Assembly: GCA_030512295.1 (NCBI GenBank)
Contig: JAULSR010000002.1
Coordinates: 7,440,001-7,504,000 of the forward strand
Direction: 5' to 3'
From: Bombardia bombarda
Taxonomy: Eukaryota; Ascomycota; Sordariomycetes; Sordariales; Lasiosphaeriaceae
DNA length: 64,000 nucleotides
How positions within the stretch are numbered: position 1 is the first letter of the stretch; the number at the start of each line of letters is the position of its first letter. This document shows, in pieces, positions 37,046-47,042 of the stretch. The notes below the pieces were generated by a model. The model saw nothing but the letters and a program-made list of their open reading frames with translations. It did not search any database and was not told the DNA's origin. The position numbers and the translations under genes were made by a program.

Positions 37046-37185
37046 TCACGATATCTCCATCCCCCCCCCGTCGCTTCGATGGCCATGTCACGATACCTGT
37101 CACGATACCTGGGAGCAAGGGCATGGAAATGTCATGATCACGATACCTGTCACGATACCTCTAAGTCCCTCGCCATGTCACGATA
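37046..37185. repeat. Cluster of six TCACGATA(C/T)CT elements
   Basis: TCACGATA begins at 37046, 37088, 37100, 37138, 37150 and 37178, mostly as TGTCACGATACCT. Two pairs have identical 12-base spacing, which points to local duplication. A role as a binding site cluster is possible but not shown. Confidence 0.75.
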
Positions 37186-38130
37186 CCTCGCGACGCCGAT
37201 AAATGAAGCGATACGCCGTGGGACCCGTGGACCGTGGGGCCGATTGACACAGCCCCGCAGCACCTTCATTGGCGCTTGCTGAAGCTTATTCCAGGTTTGG
37301 CATTACCCGCCCTCCAAACCATGCAAACGCACCCACGCACCCACGCACCCACGCCAGATCACGATAGCAATGCTGCTGAACCTGCCGGGATTCCCCGATC
37401 TGGAAGGCAGGCGGAAATCTCTCCGCACGGCATTTGGCCAAACCACCATTACCTCCCCCATTGAGTCTGCCACTAGACCTAGTTCCCCTCGCTGGATTCC
37501 ATAAGATGCAGTATCGGTGCTTTATCTGAACTGCGCCTCCATCCACAGCTTTGTCAATAAAAGCCCTCCAGGCCGCTGAATTGGATGCATCTTTTCGCCT
37601 TGTTCGCAAAAGAGCACGATAAGGGAGGGGTAAGTATGTATTATGGAGGCATGGTGGCGTGGAGGCGTGGAGGTGTGGAGGTGTGGAAGCGAATGTGTAG
37701 ACCTAGGTGGTGGTGGTAGTACATTGCACAGCAGCAAACTGAGGTCAAGTGGGTTGGTTCCATATCCGTACCTTATGGAGCACTTATCCGACTTACTAAG
37801 GTACCTAGGTAGATAACACCAACTGGACGACGACCCCACTGATACGTGTTTTGCTGTCAGCTGTCAGCATCTTTGGTGTTGTGCAAAGTGGAGGAGAGCC
37901 ATGTGGAAAAGGGGGAATCTGTTATGTTTATCTCAGCAAAAGATTGGGTGGCCTCTTGTCCAACGCAGCTTGCTTTAGGTAATGTCGTGTTGATGCTGGA
38001 CCTTTCGATACGATTGCACGGGTTCTAAATTAACTGCGGGAGGCAACAGAGCCCCGCACCCAGACCCAGCCCTGAACAATGCTAAATCTAGATAGCCGGA
38101 AATAACCGGTTATCGGCCGGGCGGCTTCCT

Positions 38131-38178
38131 GAGGGGCTTCTGGAGGGGCTTCTGGAGGGGCTTCTGGAGGGGCTTCAG
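38131..38178. repeat. 12-base tandem repeat, four copies
   Basis: GAGGGGCTTCTG is repeated four times with one change in the last copy. Confidence 0.85.
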
Positions 38179-38349
38179 AGAGAACTTTGTTCTGTATTCT
38201 TCATCCATCAACGAATGGACCCATCAGTTTCATCCCCTCCCATGCCTTTACCTACCTTAGGTCTCCCTCCTGAAACTCCGTGCGATCGTAAGCCTGGCTA
38301 GGTTATTCTAGTCGGACTTCAGGACCTTTTCGGCTCGCGGGCCCAAGAC

Positions 38350-38397
38350 CCAGAAAGACCACCAGAAAGACCACCAGAAAGACCCAGAAGGACCCAG
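38350..38397. repeat. Imperfect AGACCACCAGAA tandem repeat
   Basis: Three to four imperfect 12-base copies read directly (CAGAAAGACCAC units), 170 bases after the preceding minisatellite. Confidence 0.7.
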
Positions 38398-38813
38398 GGA
38401 ACCGCCCATCCAGCGATCCGGGGTCCAAGCGACCAATTGCTCATTCACCAGAAATGGGGATCCGCATCCGACCGTTTGCTGGCCACGCCCCCGGAGAAGC
38501 ACGGCATCTCAGACGACTCGCCGGCCTTTAATCGGCAACGGGCCATTCTCAATCCTGCAGCTGACGGCAGATCCCTGCATGATTGGCCTTACTCGACTCC
38601 TCACCCTCAATGATGACAACGCGTCGACCGTGGAGAGATCAATGGCATCGCGTCGTCGCTCACAGCAGTCAAGTCACACATTGTATGCTACCATGATACC
38701 ATGTGCTACTACTTGGCGTCATCTAGTAACATCATTGCGGCCGGCTGCCCATCATGACATTGCTACTGCACAACGGCAAGTATAGAGGGCCGTGGATTTG
38801 GATGCAGACAGAT

Positions 38814-38820
38814 ATATAAA
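38814..38820 (+). promoter_or_regulatory. TATA-like element of the O-methyltransferase gene
   Basis: TATATAA sits about 135 bases upstream of the ATG at 38955 and is followed by a C/A-rich leader, as is common for highly expressed fungal genes. Confidence 0.45.
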
Positions 38821-38954
38821 GACGTCGACGACGCCGTCTACAGATCAGATATCTCGATACCAGCCCCACTCGCATCAACCGTCACAGACTCATCAACAAA
38901 CAGACCAACCAAAACCACAACCCCAAAACACCACCACCACACACAGCCGCAATC

Positions 38955-39803
38955 ATGTTGGGCAGCGTTCTCCCCTTCTCCGAGCCCGTGGCCGACCGCG
39001 TCAGCGCCTACTGCGAGGAGCGCTCCACCCCCATCAGCGACACCCTCGCCGACCACTGGGAATGGACCCGCACCCACTTCCTCGACGCCGACAAGATGTC
39101 GAGCAAGCTTCAGGGCTCGTGGATGATCTACACCGCCAAGGACCGCAAGCCCAAGAGAGGTAATGCCTTGCCCCTTACCTACCTCCCATCCTCAACAAGC
39201 AAACAGACACACATATGCTAACAGAGCAACAGTCCTCGAGATCGGCTGCTACAGCGGCTACTCCGCCCTCGCCTGGTACGAGGGCACCAAGGACACCCAG
39301 GCCGAGATCATCTCGCTCGAGCTGTCGCCCAAGATGATCGAGGCCTCGCGCGCCGCCTTCAAGAAGTTTGGCGTCGAAGACCGCGTCAAGCTCATCGAGG
39401 GCTACGCCGACGACTCTCTCCTCAAGCTCGAGGGAGAGTTTGACCTCATCTTTGTCGACGCCAACAAGGACGGCTACGCCGGCTACGTCAAGACCATCCT
39501 CGACCGCAAGCTGCTCAGCAAGGGGGGTATCATCCTCTGCGATAACGGTATGCTTTCTTCTTTCTTCTCTCATCTCCCCAACCTTGGATACAAAGGCTAA
39601 TGAGAATAAAATCAGTCTTTGCCCGCGGCCTCACCATCGGCCCCGACTGCGCCCCCTGGGTCAACGACCACGCCCGCGCCTACTGGCTCGGCTGCGGCAA
39701 GGCCCTCGACGAGTTCAACACCGAGCTGGTCAAGGACCCCCGCGTTGATGTTCTGATCCTGCCCGTCTTTGACGGTGTCACCCAGATCAGGTGGAGGGAT
39801 TAG
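38955..39803 (+). CDS. SAM-dependent O-methyltransferase, family 3 (CCoAOMT/COMT-like)
   Basis: Three exons (38955-39159, 39233-39547, 39616-39803) give 235 residues, the usual size for class 3 O-methyltransferases. The SAM-binding motif VLEIGCYSGYSALAWYEG follows the first intron (about residues 69-86). IISLELSPKMIEASR is the acidic ribose-binding loop, and DLIFVDANKDGYAGYV carries the metal-binding Asp and the Lys typical of catechol or caffeoyl-CoA type enzymes. IILCDN and the C-terminal DGVTQIRWRD complete the fold. It should methylate a catechol-like hydroxyl using a divalent metal. Codon use is strongly GC-biased. Nearby genes (AflR-like regulator, dehydrogenase) hint at metabolite modification, but the substrate is unknown. 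Confidence 0.9.
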
Positions 39804-39965
39804 ATGTACTATTACTACTATCCTGGAGGAACTTAGGGCACACAGCTGAATTTGTTTGGAAATAGAATGGATTATTTATGGGATGGGCTGGTTATTAACG
39901 ATTGAACTGAACGCGGGGTTGGTTGGGTACGGCTGGGGGCAGCCCGGGTGGGAGATTTGCGGAGT

Positions 39966-39967
<2 letters not shown>

Positions 39968-39999
<32 letters not shown>
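39968..39999. repeat. (AC)n microsatellite
   Basis: About 16 dinucleotide units in the 3' region of the O-methyltransferase gene. Confidence 0.9.
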
Positions 40000-40001
<2 letters not shown>

Positions 40002-40515
40002 ACTACTACTGCTGCTGCATACTACTTACTACTTATTATAAGAGAGCGGGAGCTTTAGAAGTGTGTGAGCAAAGTGCCTTGTATTGTAGAAACAAAGGAA
40101 AAGATGCGGCGGAGCCGCCTCTACAGATATACATGAGTTTCTAACAGTCCTTCTCATGCATGTATACACGCATGCGCGTAGAATCTGGCTCTGTACGAGC
40201 TCATAGACCCCTGCTTAACTTGCCACTCTACCACATGGGCGCACGGTACTATTGTGATCAGCCGACTACCTAACATAAGGGCTGGAGAGTTATGTCCCGA
40301 GTGATATCGGGGGAAGCGATCCTGTCTATAGCAAATAGAAACAACAACTAGAACTAATCCTTGGTGGCGTTTACTTGAATTGGATATCCATAACCCGCCA
40401 AACATACCTACGATATAGTCTTCGTTTATGCGGCATCGACCGTCAATCATAATGCTCCCTTCCGAACATTCGCCAGCGCTATCAACATGGCCTATGATTT
40501 GTGACACCGTTGTCA

Positions 40516-42321
40516 TCAGCAATCCAGTGGTGATAAACAGGCGGCCAGACCTAGAAAAGGAAGACAAACCTCATCGAATATCTCTTGCGCGCCTTCAAAG
40601 CTGGCGATACTGCATTCCATATACTTGACTGCCCCATAAACCCTGGCAATCCTCACGCCTTGGCGCTTGTAGGCGGTACTGACGTCTGCCGCGCTATCTT
40701 CCGAGTCATTATCGGGGTCTCGGATCCCAACGACAATCACGGGGATGTCTCCGCACTGGTTCCAGATCTCAGGTAGCCACTTGGCCTCGAGATTATCGAA
40801 TGACGCTGGGCTGCCGATCCGGCCACAGGCAAGGACAACATCCGTGTCTGTGTACAGCAGTGGCCGAAATTTGTCCGAGTATTCCAGGCCGCCGGCTTCG
40901 AAGATGGACAGGGTGCAGTGCTGGTCGGCAATTCTGTGAGAGTCAGTTGCGTTTGTATTCGCCAAAGTGATAGTACTATCGTTTCAAAAGCCGTCTGGCT
41001 ACCTGAAACTGGTAGTGTTGAGGTAAGCTCAAAACCCCACTTACGTGGTTGTTGTTATGTATTGTTCAAGCACCGTTGACAAGAGCTGCTGTCCGCCATT
41101 AGGCAGCCGCTTAGTCACATACGTATGTATGAGTCTCGTTTTATTCACGCCCGGGTCTCCAACTACCACTACCCTGTTTTGCACAGTCAGCACTTTCTTC
41201 AGATTTACTCAAGGGGCCCTGCTCACTTCATCTCACGACGTCCCGTAACAGGAACCAAAACAGGCAAAGGCCGCTCACTGCCGCCACTCATCATCTTTCC
41301 AAATGTCGAATCTGGGCTGATTCTGCTAATATCGTTGATTGTCATAGGAAGACGAAAGACAGCGATGGCGGAGATGTCGTTCAGGCTCAAACCCGACAGC
41401 ATGCTCCACGACTTGGATCGTAGAGTGTAGCTCGACACAGACATATTGTCGCATTCGTTCGTGGGCCGTACGCGTCCATACACCCAAGAGGACATGAGCG
41501 TGGCCTCAAATGGGCGTGCGAACCCCATCAGAGATGAACCAGCCGTTCTACCCTTGCTCCCGCGTGGCCTCGTCAAAGTGCTTTGGATGGATGCTGAATC
41601 GGCATCATCCAGAAGATCAAAAGCTGAGCTGTTATCGAGGAATCGTACAGACCTGTCGTCGTCGCCCGCGAGCGATGTCTCGAGGCTTTCCAGCCGTGAG
41701 GCCAGGCTTTCGTTCTGTTGAAGAACCATGTCCAGGGTATCCTGGAGCCTGTCGCGATCCCGAACGGCTTCGATGTCGGATTGGCTGTGGCACCGTTGTC
41801 GCATTAACAAAATAAGATCATCAAGTACTCAGAGTGGATGCAGAGTGGACGTTTGGTACAAATACTCACCACCTCAAGACGCTCACCATGAGGGTCAAAC
41901 AAGACTTCTGGGCCTCCAACTGTGGAAGCAGGCGAGAGACCTTCTTTTCTCTTTCACTGAAAGCCCACCGCAGCCGCGTTGCAAACTTGCCAGTGCCATT
42001 GGACTCTGCAGAAACCCGGAACTCGGCGTGGCAGACCAACGACTCCAGTTTAGTCAGGACTATCACACATTGCGAAAACGTGATGGCTATATGATCCAGA
42101 CGAATCAGGGCCTTCCTGGTGGATGGTAATGTGTCGACAGCTTGAATCAGCTGTTGCACCTCGATCAGAGCCGACTTCATTTGCGATACAGTCGCCAGAG
42201 TCGCTCGCACCGACTCCGGTGCATTTACAATGCTCGAAGTAAGTCCTGACAGCACGCCATAGACCTTTCTCGCGGTTGCCACGAGCGCCGTGATTGAAGC
42301 TGCGATGCTCAAAGGATCCAT
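40516..42321 (-). CDS. Fungal STAND N-terminal domain fused to a degenerate Rho-like GTPase
   Basis: Exons 42321-41870, 41784-41227, 41173-41045 and 40933-40516 join to exactly 519 codons. Residues 1-150 (MDPLSIAASITALVATARKV) form the N-terminal domain usually found at the front of fungal STAND/NLR proteins (PF17111-like). A coiled segment and a Ser-rich linker follow. From about residue 337 a Rho/Rac-like domain begins: KVVVVGDPGVNKTRLIHTYV (P-loop), FEAGGLEYSDKFRPLLYTD in place of DTAGQEDYDRLRPLSY, SPASFDNLEAKWLPEIWNQC, VYGAVKYMECS and IFDEV. The second P-loop Gly is Asn, DTAGQ is altered, and the TKxD base-recognition motif reads IRDPD, so normal GTP cycling is doubtful. No prenylation CAAX box is seen at the end I chose. 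A further 3' exon is possible. Confidence 0.75.
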
Positions 42322-42962
42322 CGTGGGGTCAATCGGTGATGTAATGGATAAGGTGCGCAGGGCGCGAAACTTTCAGCTGGCATAGAGAGGTCTCACCATA
42401 TCAGCTAGAATAACAGACAATAATTAGCGCGACGATTCTGCCTTGGGCGTATTCACGGGCTGTTGGAGTATGTGGCTGCATCGCCTCATGCACGCCGTCA
42501 AAAGACTAGTCCCAAATAGTAACAAGAAGGCATTGAATGTAGCTGCGAAGAAACCAGCAGTCATCCTTCGATATTTCCATTTAGGTATTGGGAGAAAAAG
42601 GACCTTAGGTAGGTAGGTAAATAACAGTCGTCGAAATGACGCACTACGGCTGTTGTGGACTTGATGGTGAACAGAAAAAGTTTGGTAGGTAGGCAGGTAA
42701 TAAAAGGGGCAGTTATTAACCCTAACCCGGGAACATGTCGCCCCTTTGTTGGGGTTTTCATATGAAGGGTTTGCCTCCATGCTAGGTCGAGTCGAGACTG
42801 CGCTGTTGCAATCTGGCCTGGGCGATAGCCGTGACATTCCGAGTGCAGTTCTAGCTAGCAAATAATATACTATAAGAATAAGAATTGAATACAGAAAGGA
42901 TGGCCGTTGAGATCGGCGAGGAGATGTGGGCAGTTTATAGATTAATTAGCACGTCTATAGCT
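42322..42962. other. Spacer between the GTPase fusion and the AflR-like gene
   Basis: Contains a minus-strand open frame (42861-42424) without protein-like features, AGGTAGGT-type repeats and a short TTAACCCTAACCC stretch (42716-42728). No gene supported. Confidence 0.45.
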
Positions 42963-44591
42963 TTACCCACTAGCAGCTACAAAATCCTGTAACACGCCTT
43001 GGAGTGTCCTATCGATATCGGTCGACGCTTTGGCGAGACGTGTCTTTAGAGATTCAATTCTCGACTGCCGCGCAAGATTCGCATGAGGTTGAGAAGCATT
43101 CTCCAATCGTCCAAATAGCTGGCCAAGGTTCCTGAGCTGCAGGCCCAACAGAACACGAATCATGTGCACCTGCTCCTCATCAGAGTACTGGGCCCGGAAC
43201 TCATCCGAGAACATCTTGGGATTGCAGCTGGCGATGTTTGCCTCCCCGCCCGACAGACTGCAAAAGAGCTGGGCCGGCGACGGTATATGAGAAGACGGCG
43301 ATGGCATAGAATGGTCGCTCAGATCGCTGATATGTCCAGCCAAGATTCCTCTAGCTCGTTCGATGCGTTTGTGAATGCACTCAAATATCTGAGTGAGTCG
43401 GTCGCAGATGATAAGCAGCACGGTATGCACCGGTGCAGCATCCACGCATTGTGGACAGTTGAGGGGTTTGCAGCATTGGAAAATGAGCCATTTTTTCAAC
43501 TGAATGACATGGTCCAGTGAGAGCGTGGTCATGCGAAACTCGTCGTCGTCGATCTGCTGTACGATACGGACAAGGTTGTCTGTGCAGGTGCATTGTGGTG
43601 GGCTGCTGTTCGAATTCTGATTTTCAGAGGGGACAGCTTGGGCCACTGGGGTTGAAGACACCGACTGGGAAGTGGTGTCCTGTGACGGGTTGCCCGACGC
43701 ATCTCGGGTAAAGATGGTGTGAGACTGGGAGTTACGGATTTGTGTCGGAGAGGATGCGAGATACGGTCCTAATCTATGATGTACTTGTCGGAGTAGCTGA
43801 TCTAAAGGATAGCTCTGGTTCGTCTCAACACGGGATTCGGTGGCTGTGGCGTCGGGGTTCGTTTGGGAATGGAGGTCTGCTTCCCCAATCTCAATGTCGG
43901 TGTCGGAATTATTCACGTCCTCCCCTACAGCAACAACTTTAACAGTCAGCAGGGCTTATACTACAAACCAGGAGTCTATGTACCACATGAACAACTCACA
44001 GTTGAGGTAGCCATCTGCAGTCAAGGCATCCCCAGGGGAAGGCAACTGGGACGTGATGTTTGTGGCTTGGTATGACGGTGGGAGGGTAGCTGTTGAAATG
44101 GCTGCAGTCCTACTATGAACCGCAGGGGGGTCGAGCTGCAGGTTCCGATCTTCTGCGAATGGTCGGCTCGGAAGGAGATTTGAGCGAGACTTCTTTGGGG
44201 TGGTGCTGGAAGCCAAGACGCACGCAATCGCTTTCGTTCTACATCGATCACAGTTTTCGGGGCTGCCAGTACATCGGAGCTGCACGGTCAGTACTCAGTA
44301 TGATAAGGGACCCCAGGCAAGGAAAACGGATGCTGTGCAAGTATCACAAAGCTTGTTGTCATACCCCGTCCCAGCCCATCCCGCATATACAAGGTTGTGC
44401 TGCTTTGTCCCGTCCAGCACAGCTCAGCTCGGCCAGGTGAATATCAACAAATGCGTGGAACTGGCTCGAGGAGGGTATGGAAGAATGTACCACAGTACCT
44501 TTTTTGTTTGGCAGGGGATGCAGGCGGGACGTCGCACAGCACGAGCTTGACTCTTCACCCCGCCTGCCTTCTTTCTCGAAATGAGCTCCAT
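42963..44591 (-). CDS. Zn2Cys6 transcription factor, AflR-like
   Basis: Exons 44591-44499, 44279-44000 and 43924-42963 total 445 codons, 444 residues. A 219-base intron splits the zinc cluster: ACIPCQTKK lies on the first exon and LRCTGSPENCDRCRTKAIAC on the second, restoring the CxxC...C...CxxC...C pattern of six cysteines. The C-terminal half matches the aflatoxin-regulator domain in style, with a CTCTDNLVRIVQQI start, a Cys-rich CCKPLNCPQC, and HTVLLIICDRLTQIFECIHK. Proteins of this kind activate secondary-metabolite clusters by binding palindromic promoter sites. An in-frame ATG at 44666 would add 25 residues (Gly-rich); I prefer 44591 because the basic arm begins there. Target genes cannot be read from sequence; the O-methyltransferase and dehydrogenase are candidates. 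Confidence 0.85.
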
Positions 44592-44666
44592 TCCTCCACC
44601 TTCCTCTCCGCCTCCATTCCTGAGATCGCCGACGCTGACGCTTGAGCTTCTGAGCGTGATGAACAT

Positions 44667-45842
44667 TGCGATGTATCAATCCAATCGCTCGAACGGGGGT
44701 GCAAGCGTTTTAAAATTGTCGTGTCGTGTGAATCGGTCGCCGTTAACTGGGCGGAAGGAATATGCCATCGGGAAGCAGGCACGCGCGAGACGTGCTATCA
44801 CCTCACCTTCCAAAAGTCGCCCGCCGCTAAATCTTAAGTCTCGCCTCCCATTGGCCAGCCAGCCTACGCTTGCTAGAAATCTCTACAAGGGCTAACTGTT
44901 AAGCAATGCTAGCGGCCGGCGAGTCTGCCTTAACAGCGATTACTTTGGGGCAACGATTCACCCCGATGGAAGGTACCTAGGTACCTTAGGTAGGCAGGTT
45001 TTTGCCTTTCGCATTTTATGACCTGGCATTCTAGTGAAAATCTCGGAATTAAAAGGAGATACCCGCATATCAGAATACAATGCTTGCGGCCGCATCCTAC
45101 CGCGCTATTGTTTCAATGAAACATGTCCGGTTTCCTTCCCCGGAACGCGCTTGCATGCTTCATTGCGCATGTCGATTCGCAGTGCACACCGGCCGCACGC
45201 AGATCAGCCAGGCCTATCACACTTCGAGCATGGCCAACAAACAGTGCAGCAACCGACGAGCAACGACTGTGTTAGGTACTGTTTCGGGATGTTGCATATC
45301 TCATGTCAGACAACCAGCCCTCGATTGAGGAGTCGAGGAGGAAAAGGAGATACTGATAGTGATACTGTCTTTCCCACCCACACATCCATCTGCGCCAACT
45401 ATCCAATAACCGATCCTCAAATTCCCCATTAGCATGGGGGTTCCAGGGCAATCGGTGATGTGGTCAGTCTTTGTCGACTACGATGGCTGATGCCCCTCCT
45501 CGCATTCTCAGGACTCCCTAGCCAGCCCAACCCTGAGGCAGGATCTTGGGAGTCTTGTTCCCGGATTCGGACAGACGGGGACGTAACAAAGCTGCATCGT
45601 TGATGAACTCCCCATCTCCGGTAACTGTGCTTCGACTTGGCAGCACTTCTTTGTTCTCCCCGTCCCCACTAACGAATAAGAATGTTCCATTCCTTCCAGC
45701 TCACAAGATCATTCCTTTCATAAATACCAGCAACTGCTCTACAAAGCTCTCCTCTCCCCAGGCCAAGATTACACACAGATTCAAGCCCTGCAAGCTCCCT
45801 AAGGACTCCCAAGCTTCCATTGTCCATCATCAACAACTCGCC
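44667..45842. other. Divergent spacer between the AflR-like and dehydrogenase genes
   Basis: No gene supported. Carries one TACCTAGGTA palindrome (44974-44983) and, after about 45540, the likely leader of the dehydrogenase. Confidence 0.5.
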
Positions 45843-46997
45843 ATGTCTCTCCCCAAGACCTACAAGCAGGCCGCCTTCAAGGAGCAGGGCCAGCCCCTCG
45901 TGGTGGAGGATGTCCCACTGACACCGCCTGGCCAGGGCGAGATTCTCGTCAAAGTCGAGGCCTGCGGCGTCTGTTACTCCGACATGTACGCCCAGTACAA
46001 CGGCATGGGTGGTGGTTTCCCTCTGGTCCCCGGCCACGAGGTCATTGGCAAGGTCGCTGCCGTGGGTGCCGGCGTGTCTCCCTCGGCCTGGAAGGTCGGC
46101 GACCGCATTGGTGCCGGCTGGGTTGGCGGCCACGACGGCACCTGCAACTCTTGCAAGAAGGGCTGGCACCAGGCCTGTGATAATCCCGCCATCACTGGCG
46201 AGACCAAGAACGGCGGCTGTAAGCACTATCCACCCGTCAACCTTCTACAAACCTTCCTGCTGATGACGTTGCTCTTAATCCAGATGCCGAATACTGCCTC
46301 GTCCGCTCCGAAGCGGCTGTCCACGTCCCCGCCCACATCGACGCCGCCAAGTTCGCCCCCATCCTCTGCGCCGGCGTAACCACCTTCAACTCGATCCGCC
46401 ACCAAAACATCAAGGCAGGCGAGACCGTCGCCATCCAGGGCCTTGGCGGTCTCGGCCACCTCGCCATCCAGTACGCCCGCCGCCTGGGCTACCGCGTCAT
46501 CGCCATCTCCCGCGGCACGGAGAAGGAGAAGGCCGCGCGCGAGCTCGGCGCCAACGAGTACATTGACGCGGACAAGGGCGACGCCGGCGACCAGCTCAAG
46601 GCCCTCGGCGGTGCTGCCCTAGTTGTCACCACAGCTAAGACGGTTGAGTCCATCACGCCGCTGATGAAGGGGCTCAATCTCCTCGGCAAGCTGCTCATCC
46701 TCAGCGTGCCTGGCGCCGTGCCCATCGATACCATGCTCATGCTTCGATACGCGCTTTCGGTGCAGGTGTGGCCTGGCGGTGCGCCGTCGGACTCGGAGGA
46801 GACGGTTGCGTTTACCGATCTCAATAATGTGGACTGTGTGATTGAGAAGTTTCCGTTGGCTAGGGCTCAGGAGGCATATGGTATGTACAGCTCTCCCTGG
46901 ATGATCGGTTCATCTTTGCTACGTCACCTGCTAACTGAATGGACAGAGAAAATGTTGGCTGGAAATGTTCGCTTCCGAGCTGTCATCACCATGGAGT

Positions 46998-46999
<2 letters not shown>
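45843..46999 (+). CDS. Zinc-containing alcohol dehydrogenase (MDR superfamily)
   Basis: Exons 45843-46218, 46284-46880 and 46947-46999 encode 341 residues. The catalytic zinc ligands are in ACGVCYSDMYA (Cys) and PGHEVIGKVAAVG (His/Glu). The structural zinc loop is GGHDGTCNSCKKGWHQACDN, with three cysteines and an Asp where many relatives have the first Cys; related fungal enzymes often share this change. The NAD(P) site is VAIQGLGGLGHLAIQYARR. The C-terminus EKMLAGNVRFRAVITME is the usual short end of this family. It should oxidise or reduce a small alcohol/aldehyde with NAD(P). It is divergent from the AflR-like gene, with about 1.2 kb between. A 40-base TG microsatellite begins directly after the stop codon. 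Confidence 0.9.

Positions 47000-47039
<40 letters not shown>
47000..47039. repeat. (TG)n microsatellite next to a stop codon
   Basis: About 20 TG units begin one base after the TAA of the dehydrogenase, so they are part of its 3' UTR. Confidence 0.9.

Positions 47040-47042
<3 letters not shown>

Larger units (their letters stand above)
33832..38954. other. Five-kilobase gene-free region with short repeats
   Basis: I see no gene. The left part is AT-rich and carries several copies of the palindrome TACCTAGGTA. The right part holds six copies of TCACGATA (37046-37185), a four-copy 12-base repeat (38131-38178) and an AGACCACCAGAA-type repeat (about 38350-38397). The final 150 bases are the O-methyltransferase promoter and leader. 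Confidence 0.5.

Noticed and set aside
40154..40567. Open frame downstream of the GTPase fusion, possibly a further exon
   Set aside because: No joint gives a clear continuation of the GTPase fold; I ended the gene at the stop at 40516 but note that an extra exon is possible.
42716..42728. Telomere-like TTAACCCTAACCC
   Set aside because: Only two units, so chance or simple sequence is enough to explain it. Not evidence of an internal telomere.
42424..42861. 145-codon minus-strand frame
   Set aside because: No protein-like features, and it includes AGGTAGGT repeat translation.
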